From an uncultured Candidatus Saccharibacteria bacterium (GTDB lineage: Bacteria; Patescibacteriota; Saccharimonadia; Saccharimonadales; Saccharimonadaceae), in the NCBI GenBank assembly GCA_938038145.1, contig CALHQU010000024.1:1-30489 (forward strand): 30,489 bases of DNA. The letters are read 5' to 3'. Numbering within the stretch: the first letter of the stretch is position 1; each line of letters starts with the position of its first letter. Below, piece after piece: positions 7,268-14,410 of the stretch. The position numbers were made by a program, and so were the translations under genes. The notes beneath the pieces are model-generated. The model was not told the origin of the DNA. It made no database searches and saw only the letters and a program-made list of their open reading frames with translations.

Positions 7268-7517
7268 AAAAACTCACTTCGCTAATTGTTGGTAGCGGCA
7301 AGCCACGCCAGAGGTTTTGCAATTGACCACTGTCGCTCAGCGCAATAATTGTTGGATATTCCACAATATCATACACTTCGCAAAAATTATTACCTTCTGC
7401 AGAATCAGGACTCATCTCCTCTAAAACATGACCAGTTTGTCGGCTAAAATCACGCAAAAAGTCTGAAACTTGGCGCGCATAATCGCTTTCCGAACGATAA
7501 ATTACAACTACTCGCAT
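7260..7517 (-). CDS. Small thioredoxin-fold protein without CxxC
   Basis: The protein has 85 residues. It starts with a beta strand (MRVVVIYRSESDYARQVSDFL) and has a VYDIVEYPTIIALSDSG segment that matches the thioredoxin cis-proline loop and following strands, so a thioredoxin-like fold is likely. The usual CxxC is missing; the only cysteine is in NNFCEVY. It therefore probably does not work as a dithiol oxidant. It overlaps nrdR by 10 nt and VKOR by 8 nt, which suggests coupled translation and a role near the membrane oxidase, or a separate binding role. Confidence 0.55.
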   Translation of the reverse strand: MRVVVIYRSESDYARQVSDFLRDFSRQTGHVLEEMSPDSAEGNNFCEVYDIVEYPTIIALSDSGQLQNLWRGLPLPTISEVSFYV

Positions 7518-7972
7518 TGCAACTCCCGCTCGCCCTTACTGCGTCGCTTCGCTAAAATCTCCACAAAATCATCCAACGTTTTAAACTCATAAAAAACGCT
7601 AGCAAAACGAACATACGCCACTTCGTTGCGTTTTTCTAACTCGTCCAAAACTTGATCGCCAATCTGTTTTGACGTAACTTCCGATTCGCCCAGCGCGTAT
7701 AAAGAGTCTTCAACCGCTGTAATGATATTATCGACTTCCTCGTCAGACTTAAAGAATTTTCCGACCGAACGGCGCGTCGAATTTGCTAATTTTACCCGAT
7801 CAAACAGCTCGCGATCACCATTTTTCTTTATCACCGCTAGGTTCGGTTTCTCAACTCGCTCATACGTAGTAAATCGCTTGCCATCTGGGGTTTCCCTGCG
7901 ACGTCGAATTGCGGCACCATCAGAAACTTCGCGTGATTCAATAACGCGACTATTGCCGATATTAAATACCAT
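7508..7972 (-). CDS. nrdR: NrdR-like transcriptional repressor with lost zinc ribbon
   Basis: The protein has 154 residues. It aligns to NrdR, the repressor of ribonucleotide reductase genes: IRRRRE...GKRFTTYERVE matches the end of the DNA-binding ribbon, and residues about 45-135 match the ATP-cone that senses ATP/dATP. The four cysteines that normally hold zinc are absent. The N-terminus reads MVFNIGNSRVIESRE where NrdR usually has a CxxC, and ETPDGKRF stands where ECxxCGKRF is expected. The DNA reads cleanly, with no frameshift, and the start 5 nt after ftsZ is unambiguous. It may bind DNA differently or have kept only the nucleotide-sensing role. Confidence 0.8.
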   Translation of the reverse strand: MVFNIGNSRVIESREVSDGAAIRRRRETPDGKRFTTYERVEKPNLAVIKKNGDRELFDRVKLANSTRRSVGKFFKSDEEVDNIITAVEDSLYALGESEVTSKQIGDQVLDELEKRNEVAYVRFASVFYEFKTLDDFVEILAKRRSKGERELQCE

Positions 7973-7977
7973 TTTAT

Positions 7978-9171
7978 TTACTCCTTGTTCTTCTTTCGTC
8001 GCCTCAGAAATGCCGGTGTATCATCCTCATCATCGTCAGCTTCAACGGTTGGATTTTCCCAAATATTAGTCTCTGGCTCAGCCGCAAAACTTTCGGCAGA
8101 TTCTTCCTTGTCCAACTCCAGGTCAATATTTTTAACCATTTCGTCATCAACTTCTGTTTCGGCAGGCTTTGTATCGTCGCCCACAGTCAAGCTAACTTCC
8201 TGCTGACGGAATGTATCGCTATCAAATCCTGTCGCAATCACCGTAATAACCAGCTCGTCTTCCATTTCCGGCTTCAAAGTCGCACCAAAAATAATGTTGG
8301 CGTTCGGACTAACGGCGCTAGTAATAATTTCTGCAGCCTCCTGAATTTCTGCCATACTCATGTCGTAGCCGCCAGTTACATTGAATAGCACACCCTTGGC
8401 ACCATCAATCGACACCTCAATTAGCGGACTTTCAATAGCTTGTTGCGCCGCCTGAACCGCTCGGTCATCACCGCTCGCTCGCCCGATTCCCATCAATGCT
8501 GAACCAGCATTGCTCATAATTGCCTTAACGTCAGCAAAGTCAAGGTTAATCAAACCATGCTCAGTAATCAGTTCAGAAATACCCTGAACACCCTGCCTCA
8601 AAACATCGTCAGCAATTTTGAAAGTTTCCAACAGAGGAGTTCGACGATCAATAGTTTGCAATAATCTGTCATTTGGAATTGTAATCAAGGTATCAACCTC
8701 GCGTCCCAAGTGAGAAATCGCCCAATCCGCGTTAACTCGGCGCTTTTCACCCTCAAAGCTAAACGGTCGAGTTGCCACGCCAACCACCAAAATACCAAGC
8801 TCGCGCGCCACTTCCGCCACGACATAACCAGCACCAGAACCAGTTCCACCGCCAGCACCAATTGTCACAAACACCATATCCGCGCCTTCTAGCGCTTCCC
8901 TAATTTCGTCACGGGATTCATTAGCTGCAGCCTCGCCAACAGTAGGATCAGCACCAGCGCCCAAACCATTAGTTGCGTCACGACCAAGATGAATCTTTAT
9001 GTCAGCCTTCGAATTATGCAACGCCTGAGCGTCCGTATTCATAGCAATGAATTGAACGCCAGTTAGACCAGCGTCTTTCATTCGGTTAATAGCTGAACCA
9101 CCAGCGCCGCCAACACCGACGACTTTTATACTGGCAAATGTTTGAACTTCACTTGGTTGTATTTGCGGCAT
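7978..9171 (-). CDS. ftsZ: Cell division GTPase FtsZ
   Basis: The protein has 397 residues. It contains the tubulin signature GAGGGTGSGAG (about 106-116), the N-terminal KVVGVGGAGGSAINRM, the T7-loop region with NLDFADVK, and an acidic C-terminal linker ending in DTPAFLRRRKKNKE, the conserved tail that binds FtsA-type partners. FtsZ polymerises at midcell to form the division ring. It lies 37 nt downstream of ftsA in the same direction, the usual order. An AGAGGGA element precedes the ATG. Confidence 0.97.
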   Translation of the reverse strand: MPQIQPSEVQTFASIKVVGVGGAGGSAINRMKDAGLTGVQFIAMNTDAQALHNSKADIKIHLGRDATNGLGAGADPTVGEAAANESRDEIREALEGADMVFVTIGAGGGTGSGAGYVVAEVARELGILVVGVATRPFSFEGEKRRVNADWAISHLGREVDTLITIPNDRLLQTIDRRTPLLETFKIADDVLRQGVQGISELITEHGLINLDFADVKAIMSNAGSALMGIGRASGDDRAVQAAQQAIESPLIEVSIDGAKGVLFNVTGGYDMSMAEIQEAAEIITSAVSPNANIIFGATLKPEMEDELVITVIATGFDSDTFRQQEVSLTVGDDTKPAETEVDDEMVKNIDLELDKEESAESFAAEPETNIWENPTVEADDDEDDTPAFLRRRKKNKE

Positions 9172-9208
9172 ATATTCCCTCTCTTAATCCTTACATAAAG
9201 TATATCAT

Positions 9209-10435
9209 TTATTTAAATCTAGCGAAAATATTTTTGAGTAAACCGCCAGCTTTTTTAGTGACATCATTTGCGCCAACTATCGGTTTTACCTGCTGCGAAA
9301 TGCCCATAGAGTCAATCAACATCAGACCAACCGCAGCCGAAAACTCCGCGCCTTTCACTTCATCGCTAACTCCACTATAGCCAGCCGGAACACCCAAGCG
9401 TGCCGCCACACTCAATTGATCTTTCGTAAACTCCACCATGCCCTTGACTTTCGCCGCACCACCAACCAGCACAACGCCGCTCGGCAGCTTTCCTAATCGT
9501 CCAGCTCGCTTCAGTTCTTTAGCAATCGCCTCAAAAATCTCTTCATATCGCGCTTGAACAATCTCGTCAATTTCTTCTTGGTTAAACTTATACGTCTGCT
9601 TTTCAACCTTCGTTTCAACTTCGCCCAAAACATCGCCGCCAAATCTCGCGTGCGCCAGCTTCACAACTTCCGCGATTTCCGGATCTGTCCTAAGCCCAAT
9701 AGCCAAATCGTTCGTTACGTTCTGACCGCCCATTGGAATAACCGCCAGGTGTTGCAAATCGCCCTCTTCGTAAATGGCAATTCCCGTAGTTGCCGCGCCA
9801 AAATCAATCACCGCAACGCCATTTTCACGCTGACTTTCCGTAAGAACGGATTGAGCTGCCGCCAAAACCGACGGAACAACAGACACAGCCTCAACCTTAG
9901 CCATTTCCGCCGACTTCTGTAAATTAGTAATGTGTGGAACCAAACCAGACACGACATTCGCCCTAATTTCCAAACGCGCACCAGTCATGCCAATTGGATC
10001 TTTAATATTATCCTGACCATCCAGTCTATACGCGTGCGCAATAATATCTAAAATCTCTCTATTCTGCGGCACTTTTCCAGTTGTAGCAACTTCCTCCAGC
10101 CTCAATATATCATCAGTCGTAACTTCATTATTAACAGTTCCAACGGTAATCATTCCGTCGGCTTTCGTACTCAATAAATGAGATCCGTTAATACTCAATG
10201 TGGCTGCGTTAATCTGATGACCGCTCATTCGCTCAGCTGGCTCCAAGGCCTTATCAATAGCTTCGGCTGGGCCACTCAAATTCGTTACGGTTCCCTTTCG
10301 CATTCCGCTATTCGGCGCTTCACCGACGCCAACAATTTTTGGCGCACCATTTTCTGCGTCAATATAACCAACGACACAGCGCACGTTTTTCGTGCCAATA
10401 TCAATTCCTACCACATATCGAGATTGCTCCTGCAT
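9209..10435 (-). CDS. ftsA: Cell division protein FtsA
   Basis: The protein has 408 residues with the actin-like fold of FtsA: phosphate-1 motif VGIDIGTKNVRCVVG near the N-terminus, the SHS2/1C insertion, phosphate-2 VIDFGAATTGIAI and adenosine motif VVLVGGAAKVKG. The C-terminus, GGLLKNIFARFK, is an amphipathic helix that would tether FtsZ to the membrane. It is the first gene of the ftsA-ftsZ-nrdR group. The promoter gives a -10 box only 7 nt from the ATG, so the mRNA is probably leaderless. It is divergent from the prepilin-like gene. Confidence 0.95.
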   Translation of the reverse strand: MQEQSRYVVGIDIGTKNVRCVVGYIDAENGAPKIVGVGEAPNSGMRKGTVTNLSGPAEAIDKALEPAERMSGHQINAATLSINGSHLLSTKADGMITVGTVNNEVTTDDILRLEEVATTGKVPQNREILDIIAHAYRLDGQDNIKDPIGMTGARLEIRANVVSGLVPHITNLQKSAEMAKVEAVSVVPSVLAAAQSVLTESQRENGVAVIDFGAATTGIAIYEEGDLQHLAVIPMGGQNVTNDLAIGLRTDPEIAEVVKLAHARFGGDVLGEVETKVEKQTYKFNQEEIDEIVQARYEEIFEAIAKELKRAGRLGKLPSGVVLVGGAAKVKGMVEFTKDQLSVAARLGVPAGYSGVSDEVKGAEFSAAVGLMLIDSMGISQQVKPIVGANDVTKKAGGLLKNIFARFK

Positions 10436-10442
10436 AAGCTCT

Positions 10443-10472
10443 ATTATACAGGTTATGTCTATAATTTGGCAA
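10443..10472 (-). promoter_or_regulatory. Promoter of the ftsA-ftsZ operon (leaderless)
   Basis: On the minus strand TTGCCA (10472-10467) and TATAAT (10448-10443) are 18 bp apart. Seven bases separate the box from the ATG at 10435, leaving no room for a Shine-Dalgarno site. Confidence 0.7.
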
Positions 10473-10485
10473 GCGAATTACCTTG

Positions 10486-10514
10486 TTGCTGCCAAAAAAT
10501 ATTTCTGCTACAAT
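10486..10514 (+). promoter_or_regulatory. Promoter of the prepilin-like gene
   Basis: TTGCTG (10486-10491) and TACAAT (10509-10514) are separated by 17 bp. The ATG follows the -10 box after 9 nt, so the 5' leader would be at most a few bases. Confidence 0.65.
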
Positions 10515-10523
10515 ATCCTCACA

Positions 10524-11150
10524 ATGAAAAACATAAACGGTTTTACTCTTGTCGAGCTTATTATAGGTATTTGCGTTATCGGTATTCTTACGGGAATTGC
10601 CACTATATCATATTCTAAGTTCAGAGAGAACGCGTATGACGCGGCTGCAAAAGAGACATTACATCAAGTCGAAACTGCTTTTAAATCATACGTAGCCGGT
10701 GGAAATAAAGTCCCTTTAAGAAATTATAAACCGCTTGGATTCTATGATAGTCCTGGTGGAGGATATACTGATTTAGGCGTAAGAGTGTTTGACGGCGGCG
10801 GTATTGGTCGCGCTATGCATCAGGCTAATTACCTTCCAGACAACTTATTAAATACCCTAAAAAACGGTCCAACAAAGGACACTTCGCTAAAAAACAATAT
10901 TGGGTACAGAGAATGTGGCAAAAATAAAGTATTTTTCTACATTGAAGTATATAATGACGGAATCGAGCAAAAACAGATGCGCAAAAAGATGGACGATCTA
11001 AAATGCAGTGAAAAAACAGATCTAGATTGGCAAGCTGAGCACGGCGTAACTCGTTATGCTGGCGGATGGGGTGGTGGCGATCTTCCCGTACAACCCCGAT
11101 ATATAGTTGCCGAGATAGATTTCGATAACGAATCGCTGGATTCAGATTAA
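10524..11150 (+). CDS. Type IV prepilin-like protein
   Basis: The protein has 208 residues. MKNINGFTLVELIIGICVIG is a class III (prepilin) signal: cleavage after G6 leaves F at position 1 and E at +5, followed by the hydrophobic alpha-1 helix. The soluble part includes GGIGRAMHQANYLP and two cysteines (RECGKN and LKCSEK) that could form the usual C-terminal disulfide loop. Pilins of this kind form type IV pili or pseudopili, used by Saccharibacteria for motility and host contact. The ATG at 10524 is chosen because the signal starts there. No other pilus genes are nearby, so this is an isolated pilin gene. It converges on map with 3 nt between the ends. Confidence 0.85.
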   Translation: MKNINGFTLVELIIGICVIGILTGIATISYSKFRENAYDAAAKETLHQVETAFKSYVAGGNKVPLRNYKPLGFYDSPGGGYTDLGVRVFDGGGIGRAMHQANYLPDNLLNTLKNGPTKDTSLKNNIGYRECGKNKVFFYIEVYNDGIEQKQMRKKMDDLKCSEKTDLDWQAEHGVTRYAGGWGGGDLPVQPRYIVAEIDFDNESLDSD

Positions 11151-11153
11151 TAA

Positions 11154-11921
11154 TTAAAGCTTTGTCAGAATCTCAGCGCCAGTTTCGGTAATCAATACTG
11201 TATGTTCAAAATGCGCACCCAGACTGCCGTCTTTCATACTAATTGTCCAGCCGTCGCTGTCGGTGATAATTTTCTCACCGCCCAAGCTCGCCATCGGTTC
11301 AATTGCAATTGTGTCGCCAGCGTGCAACATCGGACCAGTTCCTCGCCTGCCGTAATTCGGAATTTCTGGCTCCATATGCATGCTTAGCCCCACGCCATGA
11401 CCAACTAGTTCACGGATTATACCAAGTTTAGCCTTCTTCAACACAGCTTCCACTCCCGCTGAAATATCACCAACTCGCGTTCCGTCGCCAGTTATTGCAT
11501 CAATTCCCGCATATAAACCCTGTTCTGTTGCATGCAATAAATGTTTCTTCGCACCCTTAGGCTCTTCATCGACAACCATAGTAAAAGCGCTATCCGTCTT
11601 CATTCCACGATAGCCAATCACCAAGTCAAAGCTGACCACGTCGCCCTTTTCAAAAACATATTCGGTCGGGAAAGAATGCACCAATTGTTCGTTCGTCGAT
11701 ATACAAATCACTCCCGGGAATTTCACTTCGTCCGTAAGATAAGTCGCTTCCGCGCCAAAATCTTTAATTCTCTTGGCTACAAAATCATTAGCGTCCAGTT
11801 CACTCATTCCAGCCGTTACGGATTTTTTCAATTCGTCATAAATTGTCGCAAGCATTTTGCCACACTCACGCATATCTTTCATCTGTTGCGGCGTTTTTTC
11901 TCCGGTGATCAATTGACTCAT
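11154..11921 (-). CDS. map: Type I methionine aminopeptidase
   Basis: The protein has 255 residues and removes the N-terminal methionine from new proteins after deformylation. The pita-bread fold metal ligands are visible: DLVIGYRGMKTDSAF (Asp pair), ELVGHGVGLSMHMEPEIPNYG (His) and IAIEPMAS plus the final FEHTVLIT (Glu). It lacks the extra N-terminal zinc domain. The start codon overlaps the adk stop as ATGA, indicating coupled translation in rpsU-yqeY-adk-map. It works after def, which lies on the opposite strand in this window. Confidence 0.95.
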   Translation of the reverse strand: MSQLITGEKTPQQMKDMRECGKMLATIYDELKKSVTAGMSELDANDFVAKRIKDFGAEATYLTDEVKFPGVICISTNEQLVHSFPTEYVFEKGDVVSFDLVIGYRGMKTDSAFTMVVDEEPKGAKKHLLHATEQGLYAGIDAITGDGTRVGDISAGVEAVLKKAKLGIIRELVGHGVGLSMHMEPEIPNYGRRGTGPMLHAGDTIAIEPMASLGGEKIITDSDGWTISMKDGSLGAHFEHTVLITETGAEILTKL

Positions 11922-12475
11922 TTTACACCCTCAACGATGCCGCGACTAACCAGCTCCCTCTCAATTTCATCATGAACTTGCCCGACAGTTCCGACGCCAC
12001 TCATATGCACAATTGGAACACCATTGTCATTCAAATAGTTCAACATCGGGTAAATTTCACCTCGATAAATGCTGAGTCGTTTGTCGATTGCTTCAGGTGT
12101 GTCATCAACTCGACCGCGTACCCTCAAACGTTCCAGAATTTCGTCACGCGGAACTTCCAGCACAATCACCAACTTAACATCTTTTCCGTGGTGTGAACGC
12201 GACTCAATCAGCCATTTAGCTTGTTCCAATTGCCTTGGATAGCCGTCCAGAATTACACCATTAATATCCTTAGCTTTATTAAGAGCCTCGCCCATCAAAC
12301 CGTTGATAGTTTCCATTGGCACTAGTTCGCCAGATTGCATACGATGAATCAATTCACCATCATGCGTGTCACGAAGCAGCTGTCCTGCACTAAGCCAACG
12401 CCAACCATGCCGCGCCGCTAAAATCTGCCCCTGCACACTTTTACCAGCACCCGCCGGCCCAAAAAATACAATCAT
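11918..12475 (-). CDS. adk: Adenylate kinase, short form
   Basis: The protein has 185 residues and interconverts AMP, ATP and ADP. It has the P-loop GPAGAGKS at 6-13, the AMP-site DGYPRQLEQAKWL and the RLRVRGRVDDTPEAIDKRL region. The LID is short, without zinc cysteines, as in short-form kinases. The order adk-map is also common in ribosomal operons, but here the pair follows rpsU and yqeY. The stop overlaps the map start by 4 nt. Confidence 0.9.
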   Translation of the reverse strand: MIVFFGPAGAGKSVQGQILAARHGWRWLSAGQLLRDTHDGELIHRMQSGELVPMETINGLMGEALNKAKDINGVILDGYPRQLEQAKWLIESRSHHGKDVKLVIVLEVPRDEILERLRVRGRVDDTPEAIDKRLSIYRGEIYPMLNYLNDNGVPIVHMSGVGTVGQVHDEIERELVSRGIVEGVK

Positions 12476-12483
12476 TTTTCCTC

Positions 12484-12942
12484 CTATTTTGTGAGTTTTT
12501 CTTTAACAATTTTTGCCACCAACGCGCCATCCGCAGCATTGCCGACCTTACTTTTTACCGCGCCAATAACTTGTCCCATTTTCTGAATTGAGACATCGTC
12601 CATACCCGCAATAACTTCTTCTACAATCTTCGAGATTTCCGCCTCGCCAAGTTGTTCTGGCAAAAATTCTCGTAAAATTTCCGCTTCTTTTTCTTCAGGT
12701 TCCGCCAACTCCGCACGGTCATTCTTTCGATATAAATCCGCACTTTCGACGCGCTTTTTCACTTCTCGAGCAACGACTTTTTCAATTTCAGCATCATCCA
12801 AGCCGTTTTCTCGCTTACCCAAAGAAACTTCTTCGTTTAAGATTGCTGCCTTTAGATTACGCAAAACATCACCACGAAAACGATCGCCGCTCAATAGAGC
12901 GGCTTTCATTTCACTAGTAATGCGCTCTTTTAGCGCAGACAT
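12484..12942 (-). CDS. yqeY: YqeY/GatB-like domain protein
   Basis: The protein has 152 residues of the GatB/YqeY family: LKERITSEMKAAL near the start, VLRNLKAAILNEEVS, an ERKVESADLYRKNDRAELAEPEE-like helical middle and LPEQLGEAEI...MGQVIGAVKSKVG at the end. YqeY proteins resemble the tRNA-binding tail of GatB and are often next to rpsU, as here; their function is not settled. The start overlaps the rpsU stop by one base (TAATG), so translation is coupled. Confidence 0.88.
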   Translation of the reverse strand: MSALKERITSEMKAALLSGDRFRGDVLRNLKAAILNEEVSLGKRENGLDDAEIEKVVAREVKKRVESADLYRKNDRAELAEPEEKEAEILREFLPEQLGEAEISKIVEEVIAGMDDVSIQKMGQVIGAVKSKVGNAADGALVAKIVKEKLTK

Positions 12943-13157
12943 TAACGCACCCCTAGGCGCATTTTTGCCGTTTTTTCAGCTCGTCGCTCGCGGCGAATAA
13001 TAGCTTTTTTACGACGCTCGGTCTTTGAAATTGGTTTTTCAAAACGCATAACGCTCTTAGCGCGAGCCAAAACACCGCTTTGCAAAACCCTGCGGTTGAA
13101 ACGACGAATGATATTTTCGTTCGCTTCCTTCTGATCTTTACGTGTTACTTGTACCAT
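12942..13157 (-). CDS. rpsU: Ribosomal protein bS21
   Basis: The protein has 71 residues and is very basic. NENIIRRFNRRVLQSGVLARAKSVMRFEKPISKTERRKKA is the bS21 core, and an Arg/Lys-rich helix ends it. bS21 sits near the anti-Shine-Dalgarno end of 16S rRNA on the 30S subunit and helps initiation. An extended -10 box lies 9 nt before the ATG, so the leader is very short or absent. It is the first gene of rpsU-yqeY-adk-map. Confidence 0.9.
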   Translation of the reverse strand: MVQVTRKDQKEANENIIRRFNRRVLQSGVLARAKSVMRFEKPISKTERRKKAIIRRERRAEKTAKMRLGVR

Positions 13158-13166
13158 ACTGCAAAC

Positions 13167-13175
13167 ATTATAACA
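13167..13175 (-). promoter_or_regulatory. Extended -10 promoter of the rpsU operon
   Basis: The minus strand reads TGtTATAAT (box at 13172-13167), 9 nt before the ATG. No Shine-Dalgarno fits between. Confidence 0.6.
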
Positions 13176-13230
13176 GATAAGAAACTATTTGCCAACTAGA
13201 TTGTTATTTTATCGCCACTCCGATTAAAGC

Positions 13231-14340
13231 TTAGACATTCAGACTATAGATTAACGCCAAAACAGCTGGAACATTCATGACATTATGTGTATGACGATCC
13301 AAAATACCAAATAGCCTAGCCTCAGCAGCTGTCGACCTCGGATCGCCATTGACTATGCCAACAATATGCGCAATATTACGCATATTAGTTAAGTGGCTTC
13401 CTTCAGGCGTAAAAATGCTAATCTCTCGCCGAACATTCGGTGCAGCTCTTAGTAAATCTTCCGCAAAACCATCTTTACTTAATGCAAATGTATCAGTTAG
13501 GAATTGCTGGCGCCACCCCTGCTTCGGTACGACAAACTTACTATTCGACCTTTCCGAAAAACCTTCGATTACTTCAACGTACTTAGGATCTTCCCTGGTC
13601 AAAAATTGCAAGCCAAGTTCTTTTACACTTGGAGCTAGCTATTCCTTATCGTAGCGCATTAATTCCAAACCTTCTTTTCCTATGAAATTTGCCGCCAAAG
13701 CAACAAGCCCCATATTGCGCGACCCCACTGGGTCAAATAGCCGTAACTCATCAACTTTAGAATCCATATGGCTAACGGATGATGTAGCCACACGCGCACC
13801 CAAAGAGTGTCCGCCGACCACAATATAGTCATAATCTTCACTAACATAATCAAGCACCGGGCCAGTATATTCACCCAGACTATCATAACTACCAGTTTCT
13901 CTTATCTTTTTACGAGCTGATTTAGGCAACATTCCAGAATTACCCACGCCCGGCATGTTCATAACCATGTAAGCTGCATTCGGGTCATTATACGTCATAG
14001 TAATAGCTTCTCTTAACGCGTTTGGATGGCGAAAATTACCTCCCCACCCATACAAAACAACCTGTAGTTTATCTGCACCTACATTGCCTATCATCGCTAC
14101 CTCAATTCCGACTCCGCCCAATCCGCGAATGTAGCGTGGATTTTCCACTTGTTCGACAATCTTGTTCATATGCTCCGGACTGTAATGATCATCTTTAGAT
14201 AAACGCTGCATATCTTCAGGTGTGGCGATTTGCATAGCATTCCCCTGTCTTAAGTCAGGATAAATCTCAGCAATCCGCAACCCGTTCTCAAAAGAATAAT
14301 CCGTAGACTCAGACGGCGTCCAAAGTTTTTCTGAAACCAT
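13231..14340 (-). pseudogene. Alpha/beta hydrolase interrupted by an in-frame TAG
   Basis: The upstream part (14340-13639, 233 residues) has an oxyanion-type YGWGG, a nucleophile elbow VGGHSLGARVA and a following strand ELRLFDPVGS. The frame stops at TAG (13641-13639), yet the same frame stays open for 135 more codons to 13231. That extension holds helices and strands expected of the fold (REISIFTPEGSHL) and a candidate catalytic histidine (DRHTHNVMN). The stop thus removes the last third of the enzyme, probably including the catalytic His. This may be a nonsense mutation, a sequencing or assembly error, or readthrough. The ATG at 14340 has a GGAG about 12 nt upstream. No start with a ribosome binding site was found for the downstream part. 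Substrate unknown. Confidence 0.7.
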
Positions 14341-14377
14341 AAAAATATCACTCCAAATAAATTAATAAAGTGGCAAT

Positions 14378-14383
14378 ATTATA
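14378..14383 (-). promoter_or_regulatory. Probable -10 box of the hydrolase gene
   Basis: The minus strand has TATAAT here, with a leader of about 37 nt to the ATG at 14340 that contains GGAGTG. No clear -35 box is seen. Confidence 0.4.
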
Positions 14384-14410
14384 TAACATAAAAAGAAAAT
14401 GACGCAATAT

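Noticed and set aside
13639..13641. TAG as a reassigned sense codon
   Set aside because: TAG also ends normal genes in the window (for example the VKOR gene at 6659-6661), so general reassignment is unlikely; this site is a local event.
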